This document shows, in pieces, positions 46,314 to 55,365 of a DNA stretch of 64,000 nt; position 1 is the first letter of the stretch; every line of letters starts with the position of its first letter. The position numbers and the translations under genes are program-made. The stretch comes from Hydrogenophilales bacterium 16-64-46 (lineage in GTDB: Bacteria; Pseudomonadota; Gammaproteobacteria; Burkholderiales; Thiobacillaceae): contig NCGY01000010.1 in assembly GCA_002281775.1 (NCBI GenBank), forward strand, positions 1 through 64,000, read 5' to 3'. The notes under the pieces are model-generated. The model saw nothing but the letters and a program-made list of their open reading frames with translations, searched no databases and was not told the origin of the DNA.

Positions 46314-46955
46314 TCAGGGAGGGCAGGCCACCCGAGACTGGCGGCTGTCGGGGTAGACGCGGCCCATGTCCGACAGGCTCTTTAGCGTATCGGGGTCGGC
46401 GCTTTCGATGAGGAAGTAATAATCGGTCCCCTGCTTCGGCAGGCTTTCCACCCGGGTACCGAGCACGCCCAGCGCCTCGACCTCGCGCGTGCGCCGGGCA
46501 GCCGCCTCAGTATTGGCGTAGAGGCCGAGAGAGATGGCATAGCGCCAGGGCAGATCCTTCACCACGAAGGCATCGTTCAGTCCCAGCGAAGTCAGCTCGC
46601 GCAGTTTCTGTGCCGCTGCCTGCTCACTCGGCAAGGGCGGGAAAATCACCCAGTGCCGGATGCTGGCCGGCTGCTCGGTAAACGACAGGATGCGCTGGTT
46701 CACCAGTCGCTTGAGATCCTCGCGTGCGCGCACCCGCTCTTCCCGGCTCAAGCCCCGCCACTCGATGCAGAAACTCTGCACCGCCGCCGGCAGCACCTGG
46801 GGTGAGGCCGGCGACCGCGCCGCTTCATCCCGCAGCGCCATTTTCTCCGCGTGCAGGGATTCCACCACCGGGCCATGCTGCGCCCCGGGATCGAGCACGA
46901 AGTAAAGGGCGACGCCGGCGTTGAGCAGCAACAGCAGTCCCAGCAAGCCTTTCAT
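46314..46955 (-). CDS. SPOR-like domain membrane-anchored protein
   Basis: This 213-residue protein has an N-terminal membrane anchor (LLGLLLLLNAGVALYFVL). The C-terminal half resembles a SPOR-type fold (HWVIFPPLPSEQAAAQKLREL ... ISLGLYANTEAAARRTREVEALG). SPOR domains bind denuded septal peptidoglycan, though this match is diverged. It is coupled to coaX by a four-base overlap, an arrangement found in other betaproteobacteria after birA-coaX. Confidence 0.7.
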   Translation of the reverse strand: MKGLLGLLLLLNAGVALYFVLDPGAQHGPVVESLHAEKMALRDEAARSPASPQVLPAAVQSFCIEWRGLSREERVRAREDLKRLVNQRILSFTEQPASIRHWVIFPPLPSEQAAAQKLRELTSLGLNDAFVVKDLPWRYAISLGLYANTEAAARRTREVEALGVLGTRVESLPKQGTDYYFLIESADPDTLKSLSDMGRVYPDSRQSRVACPP

Positions 46956-47686
46956 GGTGTCAAATTCCCGCTAGTCAGCACATCCATCCCCTCCAGTACG
47001 AGTGCAGGCACATGTTCACACGGCAACGAGAGGAACGGCATCAGGGCCGGGGCGTCACCGCCGGTCAGCAGGCACTGCACCGGCCCTGCCGCGTGTGCAC
47101 ACAGCCGCGCATGACCCTGCTCGATGGACGCGCACAACGCGCGCACGGTTCCGCTCTCGACCGCGTCTGCCGTGTTGCAGGGAAATTCGACGACCCGGCC
47201 GCGGGTGGCCGGGAGGTGCGCGAGTCCCTGTTCCAGCGCGCGACGCCCGAGCGCGAGCCCAGGCTGGATCGTACCGCCGAGAAAACGCCCGTCGGCATCG
47301 AGGGCATCCACGACCAGCGCCGTGCCCGCCGAAACCACCAGGGTCGCGCCGGCGGTACGCTGGCGCGCCGCAACCAGACCCAGCCAGCGATCCACGCCCA
47401 GCCGCGCCGGGGCATCGTAGCCGTTGACTACACCGCCCGCTGCCGGCACGCTCGTTAGCCACTGTACGGCTTCGCGTGTGCCCCCCAAGGCCTCCAGCAG
47501 GCGCGTTTCCTGTTCCGCGCTCGCCACGCTGGCCACGAAAACCCGCCTGTCCGGTGCGGCGGCGCGCGGCAATTCAGCGAGCGCCGCGTACACGGCAGCG
47601 CCCTGCGCAAGCCAGGTAGACTGCTCGGACAGCAGCGCCCACTTCACGCGCGTATTCCCCGCATCGATCAGCAACCGGTCGCTCAT
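46952..47686 (-). CDS. coaX: Type III pantothenate kinase
   Basis: This 244-residue enzyme catalyses the first step of CoA synthesis. Motifs are LLIDAGNTRVKWALL (phosphate 1), GVDRWLGLVAARQ, LVVSAGTALVVDALDADGRF (phosphate 2) and FLGGTIQPGLALGRRALEQ. It overlaps birA upstream and the SPOR-like gene downstream, forming a tight three-gene unit. Confidence 0.95.
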   Translation of the reverse strand: MSDRLLIDAGNTRVKWALLSEQSTWLAQGAAVYAALAELPRAAAPDRRVFVASVASAEQETRLLEALGGTREAVQWLTSVPAAGGVVNGYDAPARLGVDRWLGLVAARQRTAGATLVVSAGTALVVDALDADGRFLGGTIQPGLALGRRALEQGLAHLPATRGRVVEFPCNTADAVESGTVRALCASIEQGHARLCAHAAGPVQCLLTGGDAPALMPFLSLPCEHVPALVLEGMDVLTSGNLTP

Positions 47687-48681
47687 CGTGCCGCACCGTC
47701 CAGTCTGAGACTCAGCTCGCCGCCATTGAACGCCTGCACGTCGCCCGACGCATCGCGCAGCAGATAGGCCCCGTTAGCATCCACCCCTGCGCTCACCCCC
47801 GTCACGCTCCGCCCGTCCGATCCCAGCAGGCGCACCCTGTGGCCTGCATAGGCATCGTGCGCCTGCCAGGCGGCGCGGAACACCGCAAAGCCCGACTGGC
47901 GAAACGCCGCCACGGCACCCGACAGTTCGAGCAGGCAGGCTGCCAGCAGGTGATTGCGGCCTGTGCCCGCGCCCAGTTCGTCGAGGTCGACCACCGCCTG
48001 GTCTATCCCCTGGCGCAGCTCGCGCGGCAGACGCAGATTGATGCCGACGCCGATCACGGCGAACGCCGGGCCATGGGCATCGCCCTGCACCTCGATCAGG
48101 ATGCCGGCAAGCTTCCTGCCCCCCACGAGCACGTCGTTCGGCCACTTCAGCGTGGCCGCCACCCCGTTTGCCCGGGCAAGTGCCTGCACCACCGCCAGAC
48201 CCGCCACCAGGCTCAGTCCGGACAGACCGTCCGGGCCGCACTCGAAGCGGCACACCCAGGAGAAGAGCAGGCTTTCCCCCGGCCCCGCCAGCCAGTGCCT
48301 GCCGCGCCGGCCCCGTCCGGCTGACTGGTATTCGGCGGCCACGACGAGTCCATCCGCGCCGTCCTGCGATGCTGCCGCGAAAGCCAGCCGGTTGGTTGAA
48401 TCCACGCAGTCGCGCAAGTCGAGCGCAAATGACGCGGCGTGGGTGCCAAGCGCCTGCCTGATCGCCGCCTCGTCCAGCCATTCCGGTGGCTGCGGCAGGC
48501 GGTAGCCGCGGCCGCGAACCGCATGGATGGCGTAACCCAGGTGCCGGGCGTCGGAAATCGCATTGAACACGCTCGCGCGCGACAGGCCCAGGCTCGCCGC
48601 GACGGCCTCGCCGGAATGGAAAGCGCCGTCGGAGAGACGGCGCAGGACAGGAAACAGATGCTTCGAGGGGACAGTTCGCAC
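47683..48681 (-). CDS. birA: Biotin-[acetyl-CoA carboxylase] ligase (BirA)
   Basis: This 332-residue protein combines an N-terminal winged helix (LRRLSDGAFHSGEAVAASLG ... SRASVFNAI) with a biotin ligase domain. That domain has VDSTNRLA, the biotinyl-AMP loop SAGRGRRGRHW, LKWPNDVLVGGRKLAGIL and GVGINLRLP. The DNA-binding domain suggests it may also repress biotin genes, though none are nearby. It overlaps coaX. Confidence 0.95.
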   Translation of the reverse strand: MRTVPSKHLFPVLRRLSDGAFHSGEAVAASLGLSRASVFNAISDARHLGYAIHAVRGRGYRLPQPPEWLDEAAIRQALGTHAASFALDLRDCVDSTNRLAFAAASQDGADGLVVAAEYQSAGRGRRGRHWLAGPGESLLFSWVCRFECGPDGLSGLSLVAGLAVVQALARANGVAATLKWPNDVLVGGRKLAGILIEVQGDAHGPAFAVIGVGINLRLPRELRQGIDQAVVDLDELGAGTGRNHLLAACLLELSGAVAAFRQSGFAVFRAAWQAHDAYAGHRVRLLGSDGRSVTGVSAGVDANGAYLLRDASGDVQAFNGGELSLRLDGAAR

Positions 48682-48734
48682 CGGGCTATTCTACTTGCGA
48701 ACCCGCCCCGGCCAGAACCGGGAAAATCAGCGTC

Positions 48735-49346
48735 TCAATAGACTGTCGTGGCTTTTTTTTTGCTGCTGTCAGGTTTCGCCGACTTGCGCAGGGTGGCTTT
48801 CTGCACGCCGGTCTTCGCCGCCGCGGCCGCAGGCAGCGCGCCGGCCACTGTCGTGCCCGCAGGCGGGACGTACTGCTCGGTGAAGGCAACGATCTTTTGC
48901 TTGCTGATGATGCCCGGCACGAACATGACGATTTCGCCGTTGGGGGCGTAAAGATAGGACGTGGGATAAAAATCGACCGGCCCGACCTGGAGTGCGGGGC
49001 TGTTGGGATCGCGCCGGTTGCCGCCGATGATCTGCGGGAAGCGCAGGTTGTAGCGCTGGATGGTGCTGTAGACGGAGCCTTCGTCGATGCCGTAGTCCAT
49101 GGCAACACCGATCACGACAAAGTCGTTGCGCGCGTCCAAGTCATTGAGTTCAGGGAACTCCATTTTGCAGCGAGGACACCAGGGTGCCCAGAAATTGACC
49201 AGGACCCACTTGCCCTTGTAGTCAGACAGGCGAACCGATTTGCCCTTGGTGTCGGTAAACGAGAAATCGACCGCCTGCGCGGCCTGCGCCTGTCCGGCAA
49301 ACAGCGCGCCGAGCGCGAAACAGAAGATGCTGAACCACTTTTTCAA
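48735..49346 (-). CDS. TlpA-like periplasmic thiol-disulfide protein
   Basis: This protein of about 203 residues has a signal peptide (WFSIFCFALGALFAGQAQA). A thioredoxin fold with active site WAPWCPRCKMEF and the preceding GKWVLVNFW follows, then a lysine/alanine-rich C-terminal tail. It probably reduces or exchanges disulfides in the periplasm. The start is TTG at 49344-49346 with AAAGGACAG upstream; earlier starts add an unrelated leader. It is separated by about 110 bases from the YeeE/YedE transporter on the same strand. Confidence 0.85.
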   Translation of the reverse strand: MKKWFSIFCFALGALFAGQAQAAQAVDFSFTDTKGKSVRLSDYKGKWVLVNFWAPWCPRCKMEFPELNDLDARNDFVVIGVAMDYGIDEGSVYSTIQRYNLRFPQIIGGNRRDPNSPALQVGPVDFYPTSYLYAPNGEIVMFVPGIISKQKIVAFTEQYVPPAGTTVAGALPAAAAAKTGVQKATLRKSAKPDSSKKKATTVY

Positions 49347-49455
49347 TGTCTGTCCTTTGGGCCTGGATCGATGAGAGCCAACGTAACAACCGACTCCGGC
49401 CGGGTCAAGGTTCATTTGAACCATATTGCGTAAATTCTCTACAAATTGTGGTTTT

Positions 49456-50610
49456 TCAAGCTTCACGCATCAACATCATGTACTGGATCTTCATCGTAAC
49501 GGCTGCACCGGCAATGATGGCAGCGAGCACGATGAACGACGACACAGCCAGTGTCGACAGACCGGTGACGCCCTGGCCAATGGTGCATCCCAGCGCGGTC
49601 ACCCCCCCGAACCCCATCATGATCGCGCCGATGATGTGGCGGAACATGTCCTGCGGGGAATTGAAGGCTTCCCAGCGGAAGGTCCGGTGCGTCACGCCGT
49701 ACACCAGCGACCCGACGATGACGCCGAATACGCTGGCAACGCCGAAGGTGACGATCGTCGCGTTGTCCGTCCAGTACGCCCAGAGGTTCATGGTGTAGCC
49801 GAGCGGGGCAACGAAGGTCATGGATTCGGCGAGGTGCGAGTTGGTGCCCAGATAGACCATTTCCAGCGTGTCGGGGTCTTCGCCAAAGCCGAAGCGGCCC
49901 GTCACGTACCAGCCTGCCACCACGATCAGTCCGATCACGATGCCTGCAAGAATATTATCGGTGTTGCCGCGGAATTCTTTATTCAGGAATACATAGAGCA
50001 GCAGCACGGCCCCGAGGGCGAGCCCGATGGCTAGGGTGCCGCCGGCAGTGTGCTGGCCCAGGAGCGCGGGCAGGGTCTGCATGCCGTCGAGGTAGACGGT
50101 GACGGCGTCGGCCTGCAGCACCTCGATGCGGAACGCGCCGAAGATGCCGGAGAGCGTGACCAGCGCCGCGTAGCCCATGAAGAGGAACACGACGATGGAC
50201 TTGAGATTGCCGCCGCCGAGCCGCACCAGGGTGCGCTGGCCACAGCCGCCGGCGAGCGTCATGCCCACGCCGAAGGTGAGGCCGCCGACCAGCGCGGCGA
50301 GCCAGTAGAAATTCGAACCGGTGTAGATGGTCTTGGAGACATCGAGCTGGCCGGCATACACGAGCAGGCTGGTGCCGATGATGGCAACCGCGATGGCGAG
50401 CAGCCAGGCACGCATCCGGTCCCAGTGGTTCATGTTGACGATGTCGGAGACCGCGCCCATGGTGCAGAACTGGGTCTTGTTGCCGATGTAGCCAAAGATG
50501 AAGGCCAGCACGAAAGCGAGCCAGGCGACAGTGCGCGTCTTGATGTCGGCGTTGTTGGGATCCCAGCCCAGTGCGATCAGCGCCTGGCTGATGAGATCGA
50601 GTCCTTCCAT
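49456..50610 (-). CDS. YeeE/YedE-family transporter (thiosulfate-uptake type)
   Basis: This protein of about 384 residues has nine to ten membrane helices and the conserved cysteine loops of the YeeE/YedE family: GNKTQFCTMGAV, AGGCGQRTLVRLGGG and ALGCTIGQGVTG. TsuA homologues move thiosulfate by Cys-mediated hydrogen bonding. The double-domain length fits TsuA rather than the half-size forms. I chose the ATG at 50610 (MEGLDLIS). A linked TlpA-like thioredoxin supports a sulfur role, but the exact ion is inferred. Confidence 0.85.
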   Translation of the reverse strand: MEGLDLISQALIALGWDPNNADIKTRTVAWLAFVLAFIFGYIGNKTQFCTMGAVSDIVNMNHWDRMRAWLLAIAVAIIGTSLLVYAGQLDVSKTIYTGSNFYWLAALVGGLTFGVGMTLAGGCGQRTLVRLGGGNLKSIVVFLFMGYAALVTLSGIFGAFRIEVLQADAVTVYLDGMQTLPALLGQHTAGGTLAIGLALGAVLLLYVFLNKEFRGNTDNILAGIVIGLIVVAGWYVTGRFGFGEDPDTLEMVYLGTNSHLAESMTFVAPLGYTMNLWAYWTDNATIVTFGVASVFGVIVGSLVYGVTHRTFRWEAFNSPQDMFRHIIGAIMMGFGGVTALGCTIGQGVTGLSTLAVSSFIVLAAIIAGAAVTMKIQYMMLMREA

Positions 50611-50707
50611 GCTTGCACGTCCCCCGAAAAAATTTTTTATGGATGACCGCATTGTTGCGGCCCGGGGATTATTCCCCAGCGGGAACGCTTAATCAAATAG
50701 GCCGAAA

Positions 50708-51394
50708 CTACATACGGCTTTGCTGATACGGCGTGGGGTCGGGGATACCGGCCTCGTCGAAGCCTTGGCGGCGCAGGCGGCAGGCGTCGCACACCCCGCA
50801 GGCGCGGCCGTCGGCATCGGCCTGGTAGCAGCTGACGGTATGCGCGTAATCCACGCCGAGGCGCACACCCTGCTGGATGATCCCGGCTTTGGAGAGCGTC
50901 TGCAGCGGCGCGTGGATGCGCAGCACTGCGCCTTCGACACCGGCCCGGGTGGCGAGGTTGGCCATTTGTTCGAATGCCGCGATGAATTCCGGCCGGCAGT
51001 CCGGATAGCCGGAATAATCGACCGCGTTGACGCCGATGAATATGTCGCGCGCGCCGAGCACTTCGGCCCAGGCGAGCGCCAGCGCCAGCATGACGGTGTT
51101 GCGTGCGGGCACGTAGGTGACGGGGATGCCTGTGGAAGCGGTTTCGGGCACGGCGATGGCCGCGTCGGTGAGCGCCGATCCGCCGATATCCCCCAGGCCC
51201 AGGCGCATCACGCGATGCTCGACCGCGCCCAGACTGGTCGCCACGCGCGCAGCGGCGACCAGCTCGGCCTTGTGGCGCTGGCCGTAATCGAGGCTCAGGG
51301 CATGGCAGGCATAGCCGGCCTCGCGTGCTATCGCCAGCACGGTGGCGGAATCGAGTCCGCCCGACAGCAGGACTATGGCACGGCGCATCGTCAT
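50708..51394 (-). CDS. queC: 7-cyano-7-deazaguanine synthase (QueC)
   Basis: This protein of about 228 residues makes preQ0 for queuosine biosynthesis. It has the PP-loop [16 protein letters not shown], then [26 protein letters not shown] and the zinc site [14 protein letters not shown]. The ATG at 51392-51394 overlaps the queE stop; a second ATG lies six bases on. It closes the tol-pal-que run. Confidence 0.95.
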   Translation of the reverse strand: MTMRRAIVLLSGGLDSATVLAIAREAGYACHALSLDYGQRHKAELVAAARVATSLGAVEHRVMRLGLGDIGGSALTDAAIAVPETASTGIPVTYVPARNTVMLALALAWAEVLGARDIFIGVNAVDYSGYPDCRPEFIAAFEQMANLATRAGVEGAVLRIHAPLQTLSKAGIIQQGVRLGVDYAHTVSCYQADADGRACGVCDACRLRRQGFDEAGIPDPTPYQQSRM

Positions 51395-52080
51395 TTCCCC
51401 GGTGTGTTGCCCCACAGGACCTTGTGCAACTGCACCTGCATCCGCACCGGCAGGCGATCAGCCAGGATCCACTCGGCGAGTTGTGCCGGTGGCAGCTCCC
51501 CCTGCACCGGGGAAAACAGGACGGGGCAGATCGCCGGCAACGCGCGCTCGATGAGCAGGTCGCGCGCCCACTCGTAATCCGCCCGGTCGGCCAGCACGAA
51601 CTTGATCTCGTCGTGCGCGGTGAGGTGCGCCAGGTTCTCCCAGCGGTTGCGTGCCGCTTCCCCGGACGCCGGCGGCTTGATGTCGACGATGCGCGAGACG
51701 CGCGGATCGACGCCCGACACATCCAGCGCGCCACTGGTTTCCAGCGACACCGAATGGCCCTTGTCGGCGAGCGCGTGCAGCAACGCGAGACAGTTTTTTT
51801 GCGCCAGCGGCTCGCCGCCGGTCACGCACACTGTCGGCACGCCGTAGCCGGCGACGCGCGCCAGCAGTTCGGGCAACGCCACGGTTTCACCGCCCTGGAA
51901 GCTATAGGGGGTGTCGCACCAGCGGCAGCGCAGGGGGCACCCCGCCAGGCGGACGAATACGGTCGGCAGTCCGGTGCGGCTGGTCTCACCCTGGAGCGAC
52001 AGGAACACTTCGGTGAGGCGCACAGTGAGCGCCGTCTGCGCGTCCGCCGCGTCCAGGCAGGCTGTTTCCTGCTCGCCCAC
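51391..52080 (-). CDS. queE: 7-carboxy-7-deazaguanine synthase (QueE)
   Basis: This 229-residue radical SAM enzyme converts CPH4 to CDG in queuosine synthesis. The cluster motif reads [17 protein letters not shown], preceded by [20 protein letters not shown], and [11 protein letters not shown] is the SAM GGE motif. It lies four bases downstream of cpoB and overlaps queC. Confidence 0.95.
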   Translation of the reverse strand: MGEQETACLDAADAQTALTVRLTEVFLSLQGETSRTGLPTVFVRLAGCPLRCRWCDTPYSFQGGETVALPELLARVAGYGVPTVCVTGGEPLAQKNCLALLHALADKGHSVSLETSGALDVSGVDPRVSRIVDIKPPASGEAARNRWENLAHLTAHDEIKFVLADRADYEWARDLLIERALPAICPVLFSPVQGELPPAQLAEWILADRLPVRMQVQLHKVLWGNTPGK

Positions 52081-52084
52081 GGTC

Positions 52085-52957
52085 TTACTTCAGCGCCGCC
52101 AGGCGGCGGCTCGCGAGCGTGGCCGCATTCGTGCCGGGATGCTTCGCCACCAGTTCCTCAAGCGTCTTTTTCGCCTCGTCGAGGTTGTCGAGCGCGATCT
52201 GGTTAGTGGCGATGTTGAGCATGGCATCCGGAACCTTGGCGTTGCCGGGATACGCGATGAGCAATTTTTGCTGGTGCGCGAGCGCGGTCTTGTAATCTTT
52301 CAAGGCGTAATGCGAATAGCCGACCCAGTACTGGGCATTGGGCGCGAGCGCGCTGTCCGGATAGGCCTTGAGGAAGCCCTTGAACCCGGCGATGGCCGCC
52401 GCGTAGTTGGCTTCACGGAAATGATTCAGCGCTGTTTCGTAAGTGCGCGATTCCACCAGCGGGTCGAGCTGCGGCGCAGCAACGGCAGGCGGCATGGCGG
52501 CGGGCGCGACGGCGGGTTTTTCGCCGGCCACGGGCGCTTCAGCCGGGGGCGCTGCGGCAGGCGGCTGCGCAGGAGCCGACGGCGCGGAGGGCGCTGCGGC
52601 AAACACGGGTTTGCCCGATCTGGCGAGTTCGCTCACCCGCTGGTCGAGATCAACGTAGAGGTCGTTCTGCCGCTTGCCCAGCGACTCCATCTGGTGCGTC
52701 TGCATCTCCGCCTGTCCCCGCAACCGCGACAGTTCGGCCTTGAGCGTCTCGACTTCCTTCAGCAAGCCGAGCAACTGCTGGTTCTGCTGGGCGATGCCCT
52801 CGATTTGCGCCAGACGCGCATCGACCGCGGCCAGCGTCTGCTGCATGGCCTGCACCTGGCGCGCGAGCTCGGCCGCAGTCCCGGACAGCTGTTGCGCCGA
52901 CGCCTGGACGGAGACCCCCAGCGCGCACGCCAGCAGCACGGGACGAAGCAGATGCAT
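52085..52957 (-). CDS. cpoB: CpoB/YbgF, Tol-Pal coordinator
   Basis: This 290-residue periplasmic protein has a signal peptide (LRPVLLACALGVSVQASA) and an N-terminal trimerising coiled coil (about 25-115). An Ala/Pro-rich linker leads to three TPR repeats starting ETALNHFREANYAAAIAGF. CpoB links peptidoglycan synthesis to outer-membrane constriction by TolA. It follows pal by six bases. Confidence 0.93.
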   Translation of the reverse strand: MHLLRPVLLACALGVSVQASAQQLSGTAAELARQVQAMQQTLAAVDARLAQIEGIAQQNQQLLGLLKEVETLKAELSRLRGQAEMQTHQMESLGKRQNDLYVDLDQRVSELARSGKPVFAAAPSAPSAPAQPPAAAPPAEAPVAGEKPAVAPAAMPPAVAAPQLDPLVESRTYETALNHFREANYAAAIAGFKGFLKAYPDSALAPNAQYWVGYSHYALKDYKTALAHQQKLLIAYPGNAKVPDAMLNIATNQIALDNLDEAKKTLEELVAKHPGTNAATLASRRLAALK

Positions 52958-52963
52958 GGGGGT

Positions 52964-53578
52964 TTACTCGTCGGTGTAGACCAGGTCGACGCGCCGGTTT
53001 TCCGCAAAGGCTTCTTCGGTATCGGCTTCGTTGCGCGGTTTTTCCTCGCCGAAGCTCACCGCCTCGATCTGCACGTCGCCGACCCCCAGCAGTCCCAGTG
53101 CCTTGCGTACGGCCTCGGCCCGCTTCTGGCCCAGTGCCAGGTTGTATTCGCGGCTGCCGCGTTCGTCGGTGTTGCCTTGCAGGATGGCGCGCGCGTCCTT
53201 GTTGGCCAGCAGGTAGCCGGCATGTGCTTCCAGCACGCCGCGGTACTCGTCCTTGACGACAAAGCTGTCGTAGTCGAAGAAGATGCTGCGCTTGGCAAGC
53301 GGACTGTCGGGATCCTTGCGCGGGTCGCCGGCAAAGTTGCCACTGCCGCCGTCAAGCTGTTTGCCGTCCAGCGTGCTGCCGGCGACACCGGCACCCGTGA
53401 GCGGGGTGGTTTCCGCGGCACCGGTGGTGGCCTTGCTGTCCGCACCGGTGGTTTGCGTGCTGCTGCCCGCTTCCGGCTTGCCGCCGGTGCGATCCTCCAC
53501 CGTGGCGCTAGGGCCGCCTGTGGTTCCGCAACCGGTCACGATCAGGGCCAGCAGCAGGGGGGCGAATAGCTTGGTCAT
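52964..53578 (-). CDS. pal: Peptidoglycan-associated lipoprotein Pal
   Basis: This lipoprotein of about 204 residues has the lipobox ALIVTGC and a Gly/Thr/Ser-rich linker. The C-terminal OmpA-type domain has IFFDYDSFVVKDEY and the peptidoglycan-binding LQGNTDERGSREYNLALGQKRAEAV. The ATG at 53578 puts the lipobox in place. It anchors the outer membrane to the wall and contacts TolB and TolA. Confidence 0.95.
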   Translation of the reverse strand: MTKLFAPLLLALIVTGCGTTGGPSATVEDRTGGKPEAGSSTQTTGADSKATTGAAETTPLTGAGVAGSTLDGKQLDGGSGNFAGDPRKDPDSPLAKRSIFFDYDSFVVKDEYRGVLEAHAGYLLANKDARAILQGNTDERGSREYNLALGQKRAEAVRKALGLLGVGDVQIEAVSFGEEKPRNEADTEEAFAENRRVDLVYTDE

Positions 53579-53603
53579 GCTTGTCTCCTTCGTCTTGTGG
53601 GCA

Positions 53604-53966
53604 TCAGGGTTGGATTGCACGGGGTTCGCAACGCTGTACCGTCGTGGTCCAGGGGGTCATGGCATCCTGCATGCCTCTGGCCCAGGACACCATGCACTGG
53701 TAGGGGTCGAGCATGGCAGCCGGGGCAATGGCGGAAACCGGCGCAGACGGGGCTGCCACCGCCCCGGTCACGTCGGCCACGACCAGCGTCGACACCGGTG
53801 CGGCGTCGCCAGGCGGGGCGGCAACAGGCGCGGGCTCCACGGCCAGCACGGCCACGCTGGCGGCAGGCGCGCTGTCGGCCGGCGGCACGACCGCGGCCTG
53901 CTGTGTGCCGGCACAGCCGGCGAGCAGCACCAGCGTCAGGGGAAAAAGGGATTTCAACATGTGCAC
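53604..53966 (-). CDS. Small lipoprotein of unknown family inside the tol-pal operon
   Basis: This 120-residue protein (or 118 from the second ATG) has a lipoprotein signal ending VLLAGC, then a long Ala/Pro/Val-rich region. The C-terminal domain is short with two cysteines (YQCMVSWARGMQDAMTPWT ... RCEP). The low-complexity middle suggests a flexible tether from the outer membrane. Its position between tolB and pal, with 25-30 base spacings, is unusual and suggests co-expression with Tol-Pal. I recognise no family. Confidence 0.7.
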   Translation of the reverse strand: MHMLKSLFPLTLVLLAGCAGTQQAAVVPPADSAPAASVAVLAVEPAPVAAPPGDAAPVSTLVVADVTGAVAAPSAPVSAIAPAAMLDPYQCMVSWARGMQDAMTPWTTTVQRCEPRAIQP

Positions 53967-53993
53967 TCCTGCGTGATCAATCTGAAAATCTGC

Positions 53994-55268
53994 TCATGGG
54001 CCCCAGGCCGGCTCGCGCGCGTCGACGCCCGATTCGGACAGGCGCGAGCGGGTTCTGCCATCCAGGCTCACTGTGCCGAGAACGCCACGCCCGCCCTGGA
54101 CGGTGGCATATAGCACTGACTGGCCATTGGGGGCGAAGGCCGGCGATTCGTCGCGGGCGGTATCGGTCAGCATGCGGGTCTGCCCCGTGGCCAGTTCGAG
54201 CAGGGCCACGCGGAACCGGCCCTCGTCGCGGCTGATGAAGGCCAGCAGGCGACCATCCGGGCTGACGGCGGGCGACACGTTGTAGCTACCACTGAAGGTG
54301 ACGCGTCTGGCCTCGCCGCCATTGGCAGGCACCTTGTAGATTTGCGGGCTGCCACCCCGGTCGGAGGTGAAATACACGGTCTGGCCGTCGGGCGAGAACA
54401 CCGGCTCGGTGTCGATATTGCCCCCTTCCGTCAGGCGCTTGAGGCCGCTGCCGTCGGCGTTGATGAGATAGATCTGCGAGGCGGCGTCGCGCGTCAGCAC
54501 CACGGCGAGCCGGCGGCCGTCGGGCGACCACGCCGGTGCGGAATTCGAGCCCTTGAACGCCGCCACCTTGCGGCGGCTGCCGTCCGCCAGCGACTGTACG
54601 TAGACCACCGGCTTCCTGTCTTCGAAGGACACATAGACGACGCGCGCACCATCCGGCGAGAACATCGGGGAAATCAGGGGTTCGCCGGAACGCACCACGG
54701 TACGCGGGTTCTGCCCGTCAGCGTCGGCCACGCGCAACTCGAATTTTTTACCCTGTTTCTGCACGTAGGCAATGCGGCTGCTGAATGCGCCTTTAGTGCC
54801 GGTGAGCTTTTCGTACACGATATCGGCAATCTGGTGTGCCGTGGCGCGCCACTGCTCCGGCGCGATGTTGTAGCTGAAGCCGGCCAACTGGGTCTGCTTC
54901 ACCGCATCCAGCACGCGGAAGCGCACCTCGAAGCGTCCTCCCGGCAGCGCGCTCACCTGGCCGATCACCAGCGCCTCCGCGCCCTTGCCGCGCCAGGTGG
55001 CGTAATTCACCTGCGCCGGTTCGAACGGGGTGGGCACGCCGCTGGTGTCGACCAGACGAATCTGCCCGCTGCGGTTGAGGTCATCGCCAGCAATCTGGGT
55101 CAGCGAAGGCTGCGGCTGGCCGGGGGCGGCGCGGAAAGGCACCATCGCCAGCGCGATCTTGTTGGCGGCCCCACCGATCACCTGGATCTCCATCGCGGCA
55201 CGCGCAGTCAACGCGTTGGCAAGGAGCATCAGGCCCATCAGGGGAAATACCAGTACAGCACGCAACAT
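53994..55268 (-). CDS. tolB: TolB, Tol-Pal beta-propeller
   Basis: This 424-residue periplasmic protein has a signal peptide (VLVFPLMGLMLLANALTARA), an N-terminal domain and a six-bladed WD40-like propeller with repeating SPDG-x-x-hy motifs (MFSPDGARVVYVS, WSPDGRRLAVVL, FSPDGQTVYFTS, VSPDGRLLAFIS). It binds Pal and TolA. The usual tolQRAB order is intact. Confidence 0.95.
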   Translation of the reverse strand: MLRAVLVFPLMGLMLLANALTARAAMEIQVIGGAANKIALAMVPFRAAPGQPQPSLTQIAGDDLNRSGQIRLVDTSGVPTPFEPAQVNYATWRGKGAEALVIGQVSALPGGRFEVRFRVLDAVKQTQLAGFSYNIAPEQWRATAHQIADIVYEKLTGTKGAFSSRIAYVQKQGKKFELRVADADGQNPRTVVRSGEPLISPMFSPDGARVVYVSFEDRKPVVYVQSLADGSRRKVAAFKGSNSAPAWSPDGRRLAVVLTRDAASQIYLINADGSGLKRLTEGGNIDTEPVFSPDGQTVYFTSDRGGSPQIYKVPANGGEARRVTFSGSYNVSPAVSPDGRLLAFISRDEGRFRVALLELATGQTRMLTDTARDESPAFAPNGQSVLYATVQGGRGVLGTVSLDGRTRSRLSESGVDAREPAWGP

Positions 55269-55365
55269 CGTGAAAGTCTCACACTTGGGGTGGGGGAATG
55301 CCGATCAAGTCTAACATAGCCGGCATGACGCTTTCGCAGGCGCGGCGCGCCTTCCGGCGCAGCAC

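Noticed and set aside
50647..50660. Short hairpin ccgca-ttgt-tgcgg between queC and the YeeE/YedE gene
   Set aside because: Only five base pairs and not clearly positioned as a terminator for either gene.
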